NCBI RefSeq assembly: GCF_009208775.1
Contig: NZ_WFLM01000004.1
Coordinates: forward strand, 1-64,000
Origin: Silvanigrella paludirubra
Lineage (GTDB): Bacteria; Bdellovibrionota_B; Oligoflexia; Silvanigrellales; Silvanigrellaceae
DNA: 64,000 bases
Direction: 5' to 3'
In this document: piece after piece, positions 1 through 9,759 of the stretch
Position numbering within the stretch: position 1 is the first letter of the stretch
Layout: every line of letters begins with the position of its first letter
The notes under the pieces: model-generated
Told to the model about the DNA's origin: nothing
What the model saw: the letters and a program-made list of their open reading frames with translations, nothing else
The model's database searches: none
Program-made: the position numbers and the translations under genes

Positions 1-33
1 GGTACAAGCTCTAAGTCTTTAAAGCCTAGTTTT

Positions 34-147
34 GGCTGTGCTGATTGCGGCGGGGAAATACCGGATCCCATTCCGAACTCCGAAGTCAAGCCCGCCTGCG
101 GCAATGGTACTGCACCCTTAGGTGTGGAAGAGTAGCTCTGCGCAGCC
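34..147 (+). rRNA. rrf: 5S ribosomal RNA
   Basis: The stretch has the conserved 5S core (CCGAACTCCGAAG near 73-85, then TGGTACTGCACC). Its ends pair as the terminal helix I: GGCTGTGC at 34-41 pairs with GCGCAGCC at 140-147, allowing one G-U. The inferred length is about 114 nt, normal for 5S. It lies at the left edge, so it is probably the last gene of an rRNA operon whose 23S gene is outside the window. A strong terminator follows within 11 bp. The exact ends are inferred from the helix. Confidence 0.93.
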
Positions 148-157
148 TTTTATTCTT

Positions 158-191
158 AAATCCCACTTCTATTGAAGTGGGATTTTTTTTT
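158..191 (+). terminator. Rho-independent terminator of the rRNA operon
   Basis: A 12-bp perfect stem (AAATCCCACTTC / GAAGTGGGATTT) with a 4-nt loop runs into a T tract, directly after the 5S gene. This is a textbook intrinsic terminator ending the rRNA transcript. Confidence 0.92.
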
Positions 192-348
192 CGTCTATTT
201 TTCTGATATTTCAATATAAGTTCTAAATAAAAAATAAATGCATTTATATCGTATTACCGTTTTTCTTTCTTATTATTGTATTTAGATTCAAGATAAGATT
301 GCTTGAACGTAGTAATTTGAGATTCTAAATTTTTAATAAATTTTCACA

Positions 349-825
349 TTAGATGTGATCAAAATATTTTCTTAAAAAAAATGTTTGAAATTCTTTTTGA
401 TAACCAATTTGCTCATAAAATGCTTGGGCATCTGTTCTCATTATTTGAGTTGCTAACAAAACGGACTTGCATCCTTTTAACATTGCCCATTTCTCTGCTT
501 CTTGCATTAGAATTTTGCCTATTCCAAATCGTCTAAACTTATTTTCAACGACAAGACCTCCAATTTCTAATGTTTTGCATGTTAGAAGATATGGGGCTTC
601 AAAAAAATGAATAAATCCAATAATATTCTCATTACTCTTTTGTTTTGCGACTCGAACTTGATGATTAGAAAAGCAAGATAAGTCATGAAATCTATTTTCT
701 AAATCTTGCAAAGATCCTTCAAAACCTAGTTGTTTACATAGTGAAGTTATTAAAAACAAATCTTTTTTTTCTAGGAAATTTATTTCATAATCTAGATTAT
801 TGGTTGTTTTATAATTCATTTGCAT
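349..825 (-). CDS. GNAT-family N-acetyltransferase
   Basis: This 158-aa protein matches the GNAT fold. Motif A, the acetyl-CoA pyrophosphate-binding loop, is seen as RRFGIGK at about residues 98-104 after the beta strand IGGLVVEN. Motif B is AQAFYEQIGYQ near 133-143. The family transfers acetyl from acetyl-CoA to an amine; the substrate cannot be told from sequence. The first ATG is preferred because GGAG lies about 11 nt upstream. It is a single-gene unit facing the rRNA operon, with no conserved neighbour. Confidence 0.85.
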   Translation of the reverse strand: MQMNYKTTNNLDYEINFLEKKDLFLITSLCKQLGFEGSLQDLENRFHDLSCFSNHQVRVAKQKSNENIIGFIHFFEAPYLLTCKTLEIGGLVVENKFRRFGIGKILMQEAEKWAMLKGCKSVLLATQIMRTDAQAFYEQIGYQKEFQTFFLRKYFDHI

Positions 826-1096
826 TTTTTATTTCACTCCATAATTATGTTTATAATGGAACTTTACCTTTATAGTATTTATTCAGGTATATATTTTTGA
901 TCAATAAAAGTATTTATCTATTTTTTAGATATTCGCGCAAAGTTTTTATTTTTTATAGATAAATGTGTAGTATTTTTTATGTAAAAATAAGATTAATAAG
1001 TTGAAAATAAAAAATTTTTAAGATATTAGAATTAAAGAGTATTTTCTTGTTTTGCGTTGATGTTTATTTATAAAGCTTTTATTCTGGGGGTTAAAA

Positions 1097-1768
1097 ATGA
1101 ATTTTCTCAAAAAAAATACAATTAAGATAACTTGTTTATTTGCAGCTTCATTATCAATTGTAACAGCTTCATGCACATCTACTTCAAATCCTAATAATGC
1201 ACAGGTTTATCTTAAAAAAGATATTAACGTAGAAGAATCAAAGGTAATTGTTTTTCCTGTATTATATATGTCGAAAAGTGATTTTGAAAATAGCAATAAA
1301 AATTTTAATGGTAATTTATTGGATGCTAAATTTGCTGCATCTTGGGTTGCAAATGTAGGAAAAGAAAATGTTATTCCTGTTCCAAGAGTTGTATTAAACG
1401 AAATTCCAAAATCATGGGAAGTTTTAAATATTTTAGTAAGTCAAATGGATAACGCAGAGAAGGCTAAAGATAGTATTAAAGGCACCGTTGTTGAAAGTTT
1501 TATTAATTCTATTACTGAAAAATATGGAAAATATACAACATTTGCTTTTTCAGTAGTTTTTGAAAATGAAGATGCATATAAATCTTCAAATAAAGTATAT
1601 AAAAATATGGGTTTATTTGATCCAAAATCACTATCATGGAAGTGGATTACAAAAGATCACTATGAAGCTTCTAAATTTATGCCGGTACCTTATGCAGTTG
1701 CTGTGAATGATGTTATTTCAAATTCATTTGAAGCACTTAAAAAAGAAAATAATAATAAAATTAACTAA
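1097..1768 (+). CDS. Predicted exported or lipid-anchored protein of unknown function
   Basis: This 223-aa protein starts with a basic then hydrophobic signal segment (residues 1-25) ending in VTASC. That resembles a lipoprotein signal-peptidase II site with Cys26, but the -3 residue is Thr, so the lipobox is imperfect. After it comes a Ser/Thr/Asn-rich linker. The mature part has no motif I recognise. A GGGGG ribosome-binding site lies 5 nt before the ATG. The gene stands alone in very AT-rich DNA. Its product is probably periplasmic or outer-membrane anchored; no function can be assigned. Confidence 0.7.
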   Translation: MNFLKKNTIKITCLFAASLSIVTASCTSTSNPNNAQVYLKKDINVEESKVIVFPVLYMSKSDFENSNKNFNGNLLDAKFAASWVANVGKENVIPVPRVVLNEIPKSWEVLNILVSQMDNAEKAKDSIKGTVVESFINSITEKYGKYTTFAFSVVFENEDAYKSSNKVYKNMGLFDPKSLSWKWITKDHYEASKFMPVPYAVAVNDVISNSFEALKKENNNKIN

Positions 1769-1797
1769 ATCTACAAATGATAAATTTATATACTAAT

Positions 1798-1816
1798 AAA
1801 AATAATTATTATTTTT
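1798..1816 (+). terminator. Possible weak terminator (AT-only hairpin)
   Basis: An AT-only inverted repeat (AAAAATAAT / ATTATTTTT) lies 30 bp after the preceding stop codon and runs into T residues. AT-only hairpins are common by chance in DNA this AT-rich, so confidence is low. Confidence 0.25.
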
Positions 1817-2025
1817 CTATCAAATTTAAATTTTAAAATAAAAGATCCTTTATTAAAAAATAAAAATTATTATTTATTGGTAATCTATTTTAAAATTACT
1901 ATACTTTTTGTTTCCAGCATAAATGAAATCCTATATATAAAATGATGTGTGTTTGGTTTTTATAAATCGTTGATATAAAAAAAACATCAAATTATAATTT
2001 ATATAATAAAATTATGGGGTTTTTT

Positions 2026-3546
2026 ATGAAAAAAATAGGGTTCATTTTAATTTCTCAATGCTTCATTTTTAGTCCTATTTTGGCTGCTACAAAATTAAAT
2101 GTTTTATTAAATGATAGTGGAAACAATCCTTATTCCGATTCGGCACCAAGTAGTGTTCGAAGTGCAATTGAATCGGCTGTTTTTGGACAATTATTATCTT
2201 TACAAAATAATATGATTGTTCCTAGCTTATTAGAAGATGCTTATTATGATTCTAAATCTAATGAATATGTATTAACAATTAAAAAAAATATTTATTTTCA
2301 AAATAAAAGGCAAGTTACAATTGAAGATTTAGAATTCAGTTTATTGCGTCTTTTTTTTACGAACGAAAAATCGTTTGGAAAAGCAGCACTCATGAATATT
2401 GAAGGATTAGATGAAATTCAAAAACAAGGGTTCACAAAGTTTAAAAGCGGTATTGTTAGTGGGGTTAGAATTAAAGATGACTATACCCTAACCATAAAAT
2501 TAATGACTCCTGATCCTGATTTTTTATATATATTAACAGATACCGCATTTTCTATAGCTCCCATGGAAGAGTTTCAAGATAATTATATGGATTGGAAAAG
2601 TTATCCTATTGGTGCAGGCCCCTATTCCATTGTTTCTCCAGGATTTAAAAATGGTGTTGTTGAGTTAAAAAAATATGATAAATCATTAATTAAAGCACCA
2701 GATAGCGTTAAATTTTATACAAAGAAGATAAAAGATATTCATTACGATCTTAGTTTTATGAAATTGGAAAATACAAAACAAAATCGTTATCAAAAATATT
2801 ATTCCGAATTACCTGATTCTGTTTTTGGATTGACATTTACGAATGTAAATCCTTTAGGAAACTCTCTTGAGTTTAGGAAATTTGTTCAAGCAGCGCTTGA
2901 TCGTGAAGCATTGCAAAAATTAGCTTCTGGTTTTTCAGCGGCGTTTGAAAATTATCCAAATACCAATTGGGGAATAAAAAAATTATCAAATCCTTATAAC
3001 CCAGAATTAGCTCAAAATTTATTTCAATCTTTGCCTAAAAATTTAAGAGATAAGGAATGGAACGTTTCTGTTTATAATAGTGGAAGTGAAATTAAAGGAA
3101 ATAAAAAATTATTCATTGACGAAATAAAAAGACAATTAGGTTTATATGGATTTAAAATGACTTATTTTCCAATTACAGAGAAATTTCTTCCTAAAAAATA
3201 TGCAGAAGAAACACCTTTTGACATTTCATTTTTTCAAATAGATCATTTTGATACTCTTTTTAAATTTGCAAGACTTTTAAATAATGGTCCTGATCAATTT
3301 GTTAAGCCACTTTATGACGAAAAGCTTGAGGCTTTGTATAAAAATGCATTTAATGCCACAACAAAAGAGTCTAAATTAAAAAATATTGAAACTCTTTCAG
3401 AATATGTTCATGAAAAAGCATATTGGATTCCATTATTAGATGCTAAAACAGTTTATTATTATGATCCAAATACGATCGATAAAATTGGAAAAAAAGGGGA
3501 TGATTTAAATGTATTTTCTGCTTCAAGAGTTGAAATGAAAGAGTGA
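2026..3546 (+). CDS. ABC transporter periplasmic substrate-binding protein (peptide/nickel, SBP family 5)
   Basis: This 506-aa protein has a signal peptide (residues 1-21, MKKIGFILIS... to about ILAA). The fold pattern is that of OppA/DppA-type solute-binding proteins: an N-terminal 'DSAPSS..SAIESAVFGQLL' segment, 'YVLTIKKNIYFQNKRQVTIEDLEFSLLRL', the hinge region 'YPIGAGPYSI', and a C-terminal 'YWIPLLDAK'. The family captures oligopeptides or similar ligands in the periplasm. The ATG at 2026 is preferred over the in-frame ATG at 2014 because GGGG sits 6 nt before it. No permease or ATPase gene adjoins. Instead a sensor kinase starts 33 bp downstream, suggesting a sensing rather than an import role (inference). 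Confidence 0.82.
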   Translation: MKKIGFILISQCFIFSPILAATKLNVLLNDSGNNPYSDSAPSSVRSAIESAVFGQLLSLQNNMIVPSLLEDAYYDSKSNEYVLTIKKNIYFQNKRQVTIEDLEFSLLRLFFTNEKSFGKAALMNIEGLDEIQKQGFTKFKSGIVSGVRIKDDYTLTIKLMTPDPDFLYILTDTAFSIAPMEEFQDNYMDWKSYPIGAGPYSIVSPGFKNGVVELKKYDKSLIKAPDSVKFYTKKIKDIHYDLSFMKLENTKQNRYQKYYSELPDSVFGLTFTNVNPLGNSLEFRKFVQAALDREALQKLASGFSAAFENYPNTNWGIKKLSNPYNPELAQNLFQSLPKNLRDKEWNVSVYNSGSEIKGNKKLFIDEIKRQLGLYGFKMTYFPITEKFLPKKYAEETPFDISFFQIDHFDTLFKFARLLNNGPDQFVKPLYDEKLEALYKNAFNATTKESKLKNIETLSEYVHEKAYWIPLLDAKTVYYYDPNTIDKIGKKGDDLNVFSASRVEMKE

Positions 3547-3579
3547 ATAGTAGATTAAAATAAAAGATATTTAAAAAAT

Positions 3580-5937
3580 ATGATAGAAAATCATTCATTA
3601 AAAGAATATATTTTAAATCAATCTAATAAACAAATTAGATATTACACATGTATTATATTTTTTATTCTTGCAGCATTTTCTATTATCTCATTTTATAGTT
3701 TATATATTAAAAGCTCTTATAATATAATTAATTCATTATCTTATGGGATTGCTAATTCAATTTTATTAGGTGATTTTTTTGCGATTCAAAAAGAATTTTC
3801 ATCATTGATTGAAATTGAGGCATTTGAGCAGATAATCATAAGAACAAATCCTAAATTCTCCCAAATTGGAGAATATGATATTTTAAATATTGGATTAAAT
3901 ATTATTGAAAATGAAAATTCAGAAAGAATATTTAGTCTTATTTTAAGCGAAAATAATTTATATTATTATAATTATGTGAATATTATTACGGTAAATAAAA
4001 GGGATATAGGTAGAATTTATTTTGTTAAAAAAATTGATATTTCCCTTATTTTTAGTGCTTATTTAATATTCTTTTTATTATTAATATTTTGTTATTTTTA
4101 TTTAAAATACAAAATTAATTTAATATATAAAAAAATTTCAAATCCGATTTTTGATATAGAAAAATATGTTTCTGGAAAAATTAATATAAATAAAGGAAAT
4201 TTTGAATTTGAAGAATATAAAAGTTTATATAATAAAATTTTTTCATATAAACAAGAAATTGAATTATTAAAAAAAGATCAATTATTAATTACTGAATTAA
4301 AAGCAATCAGTTCAACATTGCAAATGCTTGCTCACGATGTAAGGCAACCATTTTCACGTTTAAAAATGTCATTAGATATTTTAAAAAAATCTAAATCATA
4401 TGATGAAATGATAAAGTTAATTCAAACAATTTCAATTAATACAAATAGAGATATTTTGCAAGTAGAATATTTTTTAAATGATATTTTGCATACTAAAAGT
4501 GATAATAATTTGAAAATTGAAGAAGAGAGTTTACTTAAGATATTGAGTGCTGTTTTGAAATTATGTTTTGAAATGCAAAATGACTTAAACATTGAATTAG
4601 AATATAAATTTTCTCATAATTATAAAGTAATGGTTGATATAAAAAAAATTGAAAGAGTTTTTTCAAATATTATATTAAATGCTATTCAAGCTATGAAGCT
4701 AAAAACCGGTAAAATATGGATATTAACTAAAGAATATATTGAGAATAATGAAAAATATATTGAAATTTGTATAGGAAATAGTAACTCTTATATTGAAAAA
4801 GAAGATATTGATAAAATATTTAATCTTTTTTTTACTAAAGGTAAGAAAAAAGGAACTGGTTTAGGGCTTGCTATTTCATTGCAAATTATTAAAAATCATG
4901 GAGGAAAAATAACTTGTAATTCATGCAAGCAAAAGGGTGTTGAATTTATATTTACTTTACCATCTAAAAGTAAATTATTTGAAGATAATAAAGATTTATA
5001 TATATTTCCTAGACATAGTAAATACTTTGAGTTTCAATATAATATTCAATCGAATACTTTATACAATTACTATAATTCTGAATCATTAAAAATAGAAAAA
5101 CAGATTTTTGATGAAATTAGTTTAATAAATAAAAAGGTTTATAATATTTTAGTGCTCGATGATGATGTTGATTATGCTAATGGAATATTATCTCTTTTGG
5201 ATGAATTTAAGTTAATAAAACCATTTTTTAAAATCCATATTTCAAAAAATTTTGAAAAAGCTGCAAATATTTTTAGTCATTTTAATCCAGATTATTTGAT
5301 TTGTGATATTGATTTAAATTGTCCCGAACATAATGGTTTTGATTTTGTAAAATATGTTAGAGAATTTAATAAAAATGTTAAAATCTGTATTCATACAAAT
5401 CGTTTTATTAAAGATGATTTTCAACTTTCAACAGAGATTAATTCGGATTATTTTATTGTTAAACCAATGAATAATTATCAATTTATTAAATTTATAAGTT
5501 CTTTATTTTTGACTTCTACTGAAAATATTTTTGAAAATCCTGAAGAATCCTTAATTGTTAAAAATGATAATGAAAGAACTGTAATTATTATTGATGATGA
5601 TGACTTTTATTTAATGCTTTGGCAAAAAACAATGATAGATATTAAAGTTAATTTATATAATCATCCAGATTTTTTTTATGATTTTATATTACAAAATAAA
5701 GATTATATTCATAATATTGAATGCGTAATATTTGATTATTATATTGAGGATAAAGTAAATATTATTGAAACGAAAATAATAGAAAATTTGAAGAATTTAG
5801 GTTTAAATTGTCCATTTATTTTATGCTCAAATTCAAAAATTAAGGAATCTGAAACCACATTTTTTGATGGGATTTTGGATAAAAATCCATGTGAATTTTC
5901 AAAAATTAAAAGTCTTTTTAAAGATAAATTTAATTAA
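3580..5937 (+). CDS. Membrane hybrid sensor histidine kinase with two receiver domains
   Basis: This 785-aa protein has two transmembrane helices (about 22-42 and 155-176) flanking a roughly 110-residue extracytoplasmic domain. A HisKA domain follows with phospho-acceptor His252 in AHDVRQPFSRL. The HATPase_c domain has an N-box near 360-373 (FSNIILNAIQAM) and a G2-box at about 423-433 (GTGLGLAIS). Two receiver domains complete it: REC1 (about 521-640, VLDDD and CDID) and REC2 (about 666-785, IIDDDD, FDYY). REC2 is more divergent around its acceptor. The gene is extremely AT-rich, below its neighbours. It directly follows the peptide-binding protein gene, so the pair may be one sensing unit. 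Confidence 0.88.
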   Translation: MIENHSLKEYILNQSNKQIRYYTCIIFFILAAFSIISFYSLYIKSSYNIINSLSYGIANSILLGDFFAIQKEFSSLIEIEAFEQIIIRTNPKFSQIGEYDILNIGLNIIENENSERIFSLILSENNLYYYNYVNIITVNKRDIGRIYFVKKIDISLIFSAYLIFFLLLIFCYFYLKYKINLIYKKISNPIFDIEKYVSGKININKGNFEFEEYKSLYNKIFSYKQEIELLKKDQLLITELKAISSTLQMLAHDVRQPFSRLKMSLDILKKSKSYDEMIKLIQTISINTNRDILQVEYFLNDILHTKSDNNLKIEEESLLKILSAVLKLCFEMQNDLNIELEYKFSHNYKVMVDIKKIERVFSNIILNAIQAMKLKTGKIWILTKEYIENNEKYIEICIGNSNSYIEKEDIDKIFNLFFTKGKKKGTGLGLAISLQIIKNHGGKITCNSCKQKGVEFIFTLPSKSKLFEDNKDLYIFPRHSKYFEFQYNIQSNTLYNYYNSESLKIEKQIFDEISLINKKVYNILVLDDDVDYANGILSLLDEFKLIKPFFKIHISKNFEKAANIFSHFNPDYLICDIDLNCPEHNGFDFVKYVREFNKNVKICIHTNRFIKDDFQLSTEINSDYFIVKPMNNYQFIKFISSLFLTSTENIFENPEESLIVKNDNERTVIIIDDDDFYLMLWQKTMIDIKVNLYNHPDFFYDFILQNKDYIHNIECVIFDYYIEDKVNIIETKIIENLKNLGLNCPFILCSNSKIKESETTFFDGILDKNPCEFSKIKSLFKDKFN

Positions 5938-6074
5938 AATAATTTTAAATATTCTCAAATATATGCAAAAAATGGAAAGATGAAAATGGTTAGCTAAAGA
6001 TAAGTGTCTTTACTTGTCAAATTCTGTTTTTTGAGGTCATATTTAAATTCTTACGTACATTGGCATGTTTGCAT

Positions 6075-6112
6075 GTCAGCTCTAACATTGGGTTATTAGA
6101 AATTAAGCTGAC
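6075..6112. promoter_or_regulatory. Inverted repeat upstream of the restriction-modification operon
   Basis: The 7-bp arms GTCAGCT (6075-6081) and AGCTGAC (6106-6112) flank a 24-nt AT-rich spacer, 46-83 bp before the hsdM start. It could be an operator or an mRNA hairpin. No controller gene lies next to the operon, so its meaning is open. Confidence 0.25.
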
Positions 6113-6157
6113 TCAAATTATATGTAAATGCTAATGATTAAAAAGGAACTGTGAAAT

Positions 6158-8563
6158 ATGGCACTTAAAAAATCTGAACTCTATTCATCATTATGGGCGA
6201 GTTGCGACGAGCTTCGTGGTGGAATGGACGCGAGTCAATACAAAGACTACGTTCTGGTATTTCTTTTTATAAAATATATTAGCGATAAATATGCAGATCA
6301 AAAATACGCACCAATTACAATTCCAAAGGGCGCAAGTTTTGCAGATATGGTTGCCCTAAAGGGAAAACCAGATATTGGTGATCAAATTAATAAAAAAGTG
6401 ATTGGGCCACTGGCAAAAGAGAACAAGTTATCCGACATGCCCGATTTTGATGACTCAGCAAAACTTGGTAGCGGAAAAGAAAAAGTAGATCGCCTCACAA
6501 ATTTAATTGCCATTTTTGAGAACCCTGCCCTAGATTTTTCAAAAAACAGAGCAGATGGCGATGACATACTTGGTGATGCATACGAATATTTAATGCGACA
6601 TTTTGCTACGGAGAGTGGTAAAAGTAAGGGGCAGTTTTATACTCCCGCTGAAGTAAGCCGCATTATGGCTCAAATTTTAAATATCGCAAATGCTAAAGTG
6701 ACAACAGATACTACGGTGTATGACCCTACTTGTGGTTCTGGTTCCTTGCTTTTGAAAGTTGGAGAAGCAGCAAAAATAAAACCAACACTCTATGGACAAG
6801 AAAAAGATTCGGCCACAAGCAGCTTGGCTCGAATGAATATGTTTCTTCATAACAACCCAACAGCTTTAATTACTCAAGGTAACACCATTGCGGACCCTAA
6901 ATTTTTAAATGGAAATAATTTAAAACAATTTGATTATATTGTCGCTAATCCTCCCTTTTCAGATAAACGCTGGAGTACAGGCATTGATCCTTCTAGTGAT
7001 CCTTTTGGTCGTTTTGCTACTTTTGGGATTCCTCCAGCCAAACAAGGTGACTATGCTTATTTGCTTCACATCGTGCGCTCCTTAAAAAGCACAGGTATTG
7101 GTGCTTGCATTTTACCTCATGGGGTTCTTTTTAGAGGAAATGCAGAAGGGGATATTCGCAAAAACTTAATTACAAAAAACGGTTGTTACATTAAAGGAAT
7201 TATTGGTCTTCCTGCAAACTTGTTTTATGGAACAGGGATTCCTGCTTGTATCATTGTTATTGATAAAAAAGAAGCTTTTGCGCGCAAGGGCATTTTTATG
7301 ATCGATGCCAGTCAAGGGTATATGAAGGATGGTCCAAAAAATCGCTTAAGAGATCAAGATATTCATAAAATAGTTGATATATTTAATAATCAAATTGAGT
7401 TTCCTAAATACTCACGATTTGTTCCTCTTTCAGAAATTGAAAAAAATGATTATAACTTAAATCTTCCACGTTACATTGATAGTCAAGTTACCGAAGATCA
7501 ACAAGACATCGAGGCACACCTTAAAGGTGGAATTCCAAAAGCGGATATCGATGCGCTTGCAAAATATTGGGATATTTGTCCAAAAATAAAAACGTCACTT
7601 TTTAAAGAAATTCGTCCCGGCTACTTTAAGTTGACGGTTGATAAATCTGAAATTAAATCAGCGATTTTTGGCCATCATGAATTTAAAAATTTTATTGCTT
7701 CAATGAATTCTCATTTTGAAGAATGGAAAATAAAAACAGCAAAAGCACTCAAAAAATTAGAAGTTCATTTTCATCCCAAAGACGAAATTAAAAAACTGTC
7801 TGAAGATTTATTGCTCCATTATGAAAATAAACCTCTTATTGATGCATACGACATTTACCAACATTTAATGAATTATTGGGCAACAACTTTGTCGGATGAT
7901 TTTTATTTAATTTCTGCCGATGGATGGAAAGCGAATACCTATCGCATTATGGAAAAAGATAAAAAAGGAAAAGAAAAAGACAAAGGCTGGACGTGTGACC
8001 TTATTCCTAAAAATTTAATAATTGCAAAATATTTTTCTAATGAACAAGCAAATATGGATAAAGTAAATGCAAATTTAGAATTACTTACTTCACAAATTAC
8101 TGAAATGGAAGAAGAACATGGTGGTGAAGAGGGCGCTTTTAGTGAGCTTGAAAAAGTAAATAAAGCCAATGCGACAGCAAGGCTCAAAGAAATTGCCAAA
8201 GATAAAAGTGCGAAAGAGGAAGCAGAAATTCTTAAAAAATATATTGCACTTTGTGAAGAAGAAAGTGAATTAAAGAAACAAGTAAAAGAATTAGAAACTG
8301 CGCTCGATGAAAAAACTTTAAATCAATATCCAAAGCTAAAAGAAACAGACATTAAAAATTTAGTGGTTGATGATAAATGGATGGCAACCCTTGATAAAGA
8401 TATTCATGGTGAATTAGATCGCGTGAGTCAAACCTTAACTTCACGCATTAAAGAACTTGCCGAACGCTACGATTCAGCACTTCCTGATCTTCTTAAAGAT
8501 GTTTCGTTATTTGAATTAAAAGTAAATAAACATCTCGAAAAAATGGGGTTTTTATGGAATTAA
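6158..8563 (+). CDS. hsdM: Type I restriction-modification system, DNA methyltransferase subunit HsdM
   Basis: This 801-aa protein is the N6-adenine methyltransferase subunit. The HsdM N-terminal helical domain ('LWASCDELRGGMDASQYKDYVLVFLFIKYISDK') is followed by the SAM-binding motif I DPTCGSGSLLL (about 189-199) and the catalytic NPPF motif (about 264). It is longer than the classical ~500-aa HsdM. The extra C-terminal ~300 residues include a Glu/Lys-rich coiled coil (about 640-740), a known long-HsdM variant. It overlaps hsdS by 10 bp. With HsdS it forms the modification methylase and with HsdR the restriction complex. Confidence 0.96.
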   Translation: MALKKSELYSSLWASCDELRGGMDASQYKDYVLVFLFIKYISDKYADQKYAPITIPKGASFADMVALKGKPDIGDQINKKVIGPLAKENKLSDMPDFDDSAKLGSGKEKVDRLTNLIAIFENPALDFSKNRADGDDILGDAYEYLMRHFATESGKSKGQFYTPAEVSRIMAQILNIANAKVTTDTTVYDPTCGSGSLLLKVGEAAKIKPTLYGQEKDSATSSLARMNMFLHNNPTALITQGNTIADPKFLNGNNLKQFDYIVANPPFSDKRWSTGIDPSSDPFGRFATFGIPPAKQGDYAYLLHIVRSLKSTGIGACILPHGVLFRGNAEGDIRKNLITKNGCYIKGIIGLPANLFYGTGIPACIIVIDKKEAFARKGIFMIDASQGYMKDGPKNRLRDQDIHKIVDIFNNQIEFPKYSRFVPLSEIEKNDYNLNLPRYIDSQVTEDQQDIEAHLKGGIPKADIDALAKYWDICPKIKTSLFKEIRPGYFKLTVDKSEIKSAIFGHHEFKNFIASMNSHFEEWKIKTAKALKKLEVHFHPKDEIKKLSEDLLLHYENKPLIDAYDIYQHLMNYWATTLSDDFYLISADGWKANTYRIMEKDKKGKEKDKGWTCDLIPKNLIIAKYFSNEQANMDKVNANLELLTSQITEMEEEHGGEEGAFSELEKVNKANATARLKEIAKDKSAKEEAEILKKYIALCEEESELKKQVKELETALDEKTLNQYPKLKETDIKNLVVDDKWMATLDKDIHGELDRVSQTLTSRIKELAERYDSALPDLLKDVSLFELKVNKHLEKMGFLWN

Positions 8564-9759
8564 AGGAAGGATTTAAGAAGACAGAGATTGGTTTTATTCC
8601 AGTTGATTGGAAAACTGAAAATCTAAGAGAAAATCTGTTGGGAATTCCCAAGTATGGTATTAATGCTTCTGCTGTTACTTTTGATTCAAGACTACCAACT
8701 TATTTGAGAATAACAGACATAACTGATGAAGGGAGAATTAACCCTGACTCTCTCGCATCGGTTAATCATCGGGCCGCAAATGAGTATAGATTAGAAGAAT
8801 ATGATGTTGTTTTTGCTAGAACAGGAGCTAGTGTTGGAAAAAGCTATTTGTATCAAAAAAAAGATGGTGAGTTTGTTTATGCTGGTTTCTTGATACGAGT
8901 TCAAACAGATCATCATAAATTATATGCTCCATATTTGTTCCAATTTTCAAAAAGTGCTCAGTATTGGAAATGGATTCGTGAACACTCTATGCGAAGCGGT
9001 CAACCAGGTGTAAATGGAAAACAATATTCTGAATTACAAATTCCATTACCTCCATCAATAAAAGAACAAAAAGTCATTGCCAACGCTCTTTCCGATGCAG
9101 ATTCCTACATTGAATCACTCGAAAAACTCATCGCTAAAAAACAACTTATTAAAAAAGGTGTGATGCAAGAGTTATTAACAGGCAAGAGGCGATTGGATGG
9201 CTGTTATCACAGCTGGTCTAAAAAGACTTTAGGAGAAATTTCTGAAATAATAATGGGTCAATCTCCTCTATCTTCATTTTATAATACTTTTGGTAATGGT
9301 TTACCACTAATTCAGGGGAATTCTGACATTATTAATAGAAAACCTATTCAACGTGTTTTTACAACAAACGTGACTAAAAAAGGGGAACCAGGAGATATAC
9401 TAATTAGTGTTCGAGCGCCTGTTGGAACAGTAGCTAAAGCTTCGTTTGATTGTTGTCTTGGACGAGGTATTTGTGCACTAAGAAATGCAGGTGATTTTTT
9501 ATATTATGCTCTTGAAGCAAAAGAATCTCATTGGTCATCTTTATCAAAAGGATCAACTTTTGATTCAGTAACTTCATTGGAGTTAAAGAATTTTCTAATT
9601 CATTATCCTAATGATGAAATTGAACGCAATTTAATATCACAAGTAATTATTAATATAGATGAAGATATAAGAGGAACAGAAAAAGCCCTCACCAAAGCCC
9701 GCCAAATTAAACAAGGCATGATGCAACAATTACTGACAGGAAGGATCCGTTTAGTATGA
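8554..9759 (+). CDS. hsdS: Type I restriction-modification system, specificity subunit HsdS
   Basis: This 401-aa protein is the DNA-recognition subunit. It has two target-recognition domains (TRD1 about 10-165, TRD2 about 217-350), each followed by a helical conserved region. Those regions are internal repeats ending in GVMQELLTGKRRL (about 203-215) and GMMQQLLTGRIRL (388-400). The layout predicts a bipartite target sequence. The start overlaps hsdM and the stop overlaps the hsdR ATG as ATGA. No simple-sequence tract or inverted second hsdS copy suggests phase variation here. Confidence 0.95.
   Translation: MELKEGFKKTEIGFIPVDWKTENLRENLLGIPKYGINASAVTFDSRLPTYLRITDITDEGRINPDSLASVNHRAANEYRLEEYDVVFARTGASVGKSYLYQKKDGEFVYAGFLIRVQTDHHKLYAPYLFQFSKSAQYWKWIREHSMRSGQPGVNGKQYSELQIPLPPSIKEQKVIANALSDADSYIESLEKLIAKKQLIKKGVMQELLTGKRRLDGCYHSWSKKTLGEISEIIMGQSPLSSFYNTFGNGLPLIQGNSDIINRKPIQRVFTTNVTKKGEPGDILISVRAPVGTVAKASFDCCLGRGICALRNAGDFLYYALEAKESHWSSLSKGSTFDSVTSLELKNFLIHYPNDEIERNLISQVIINIDEDIRGTEKALTKARQIKQGMMQQLLTGRIRLV

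Noticed and set aside
9140-9759. Phase-variable hsdS by simple repeats or inversion
   Set aside because: There is no homopolymer or short tandem tract in the gene and no second, inverted hsdS copy in the window.
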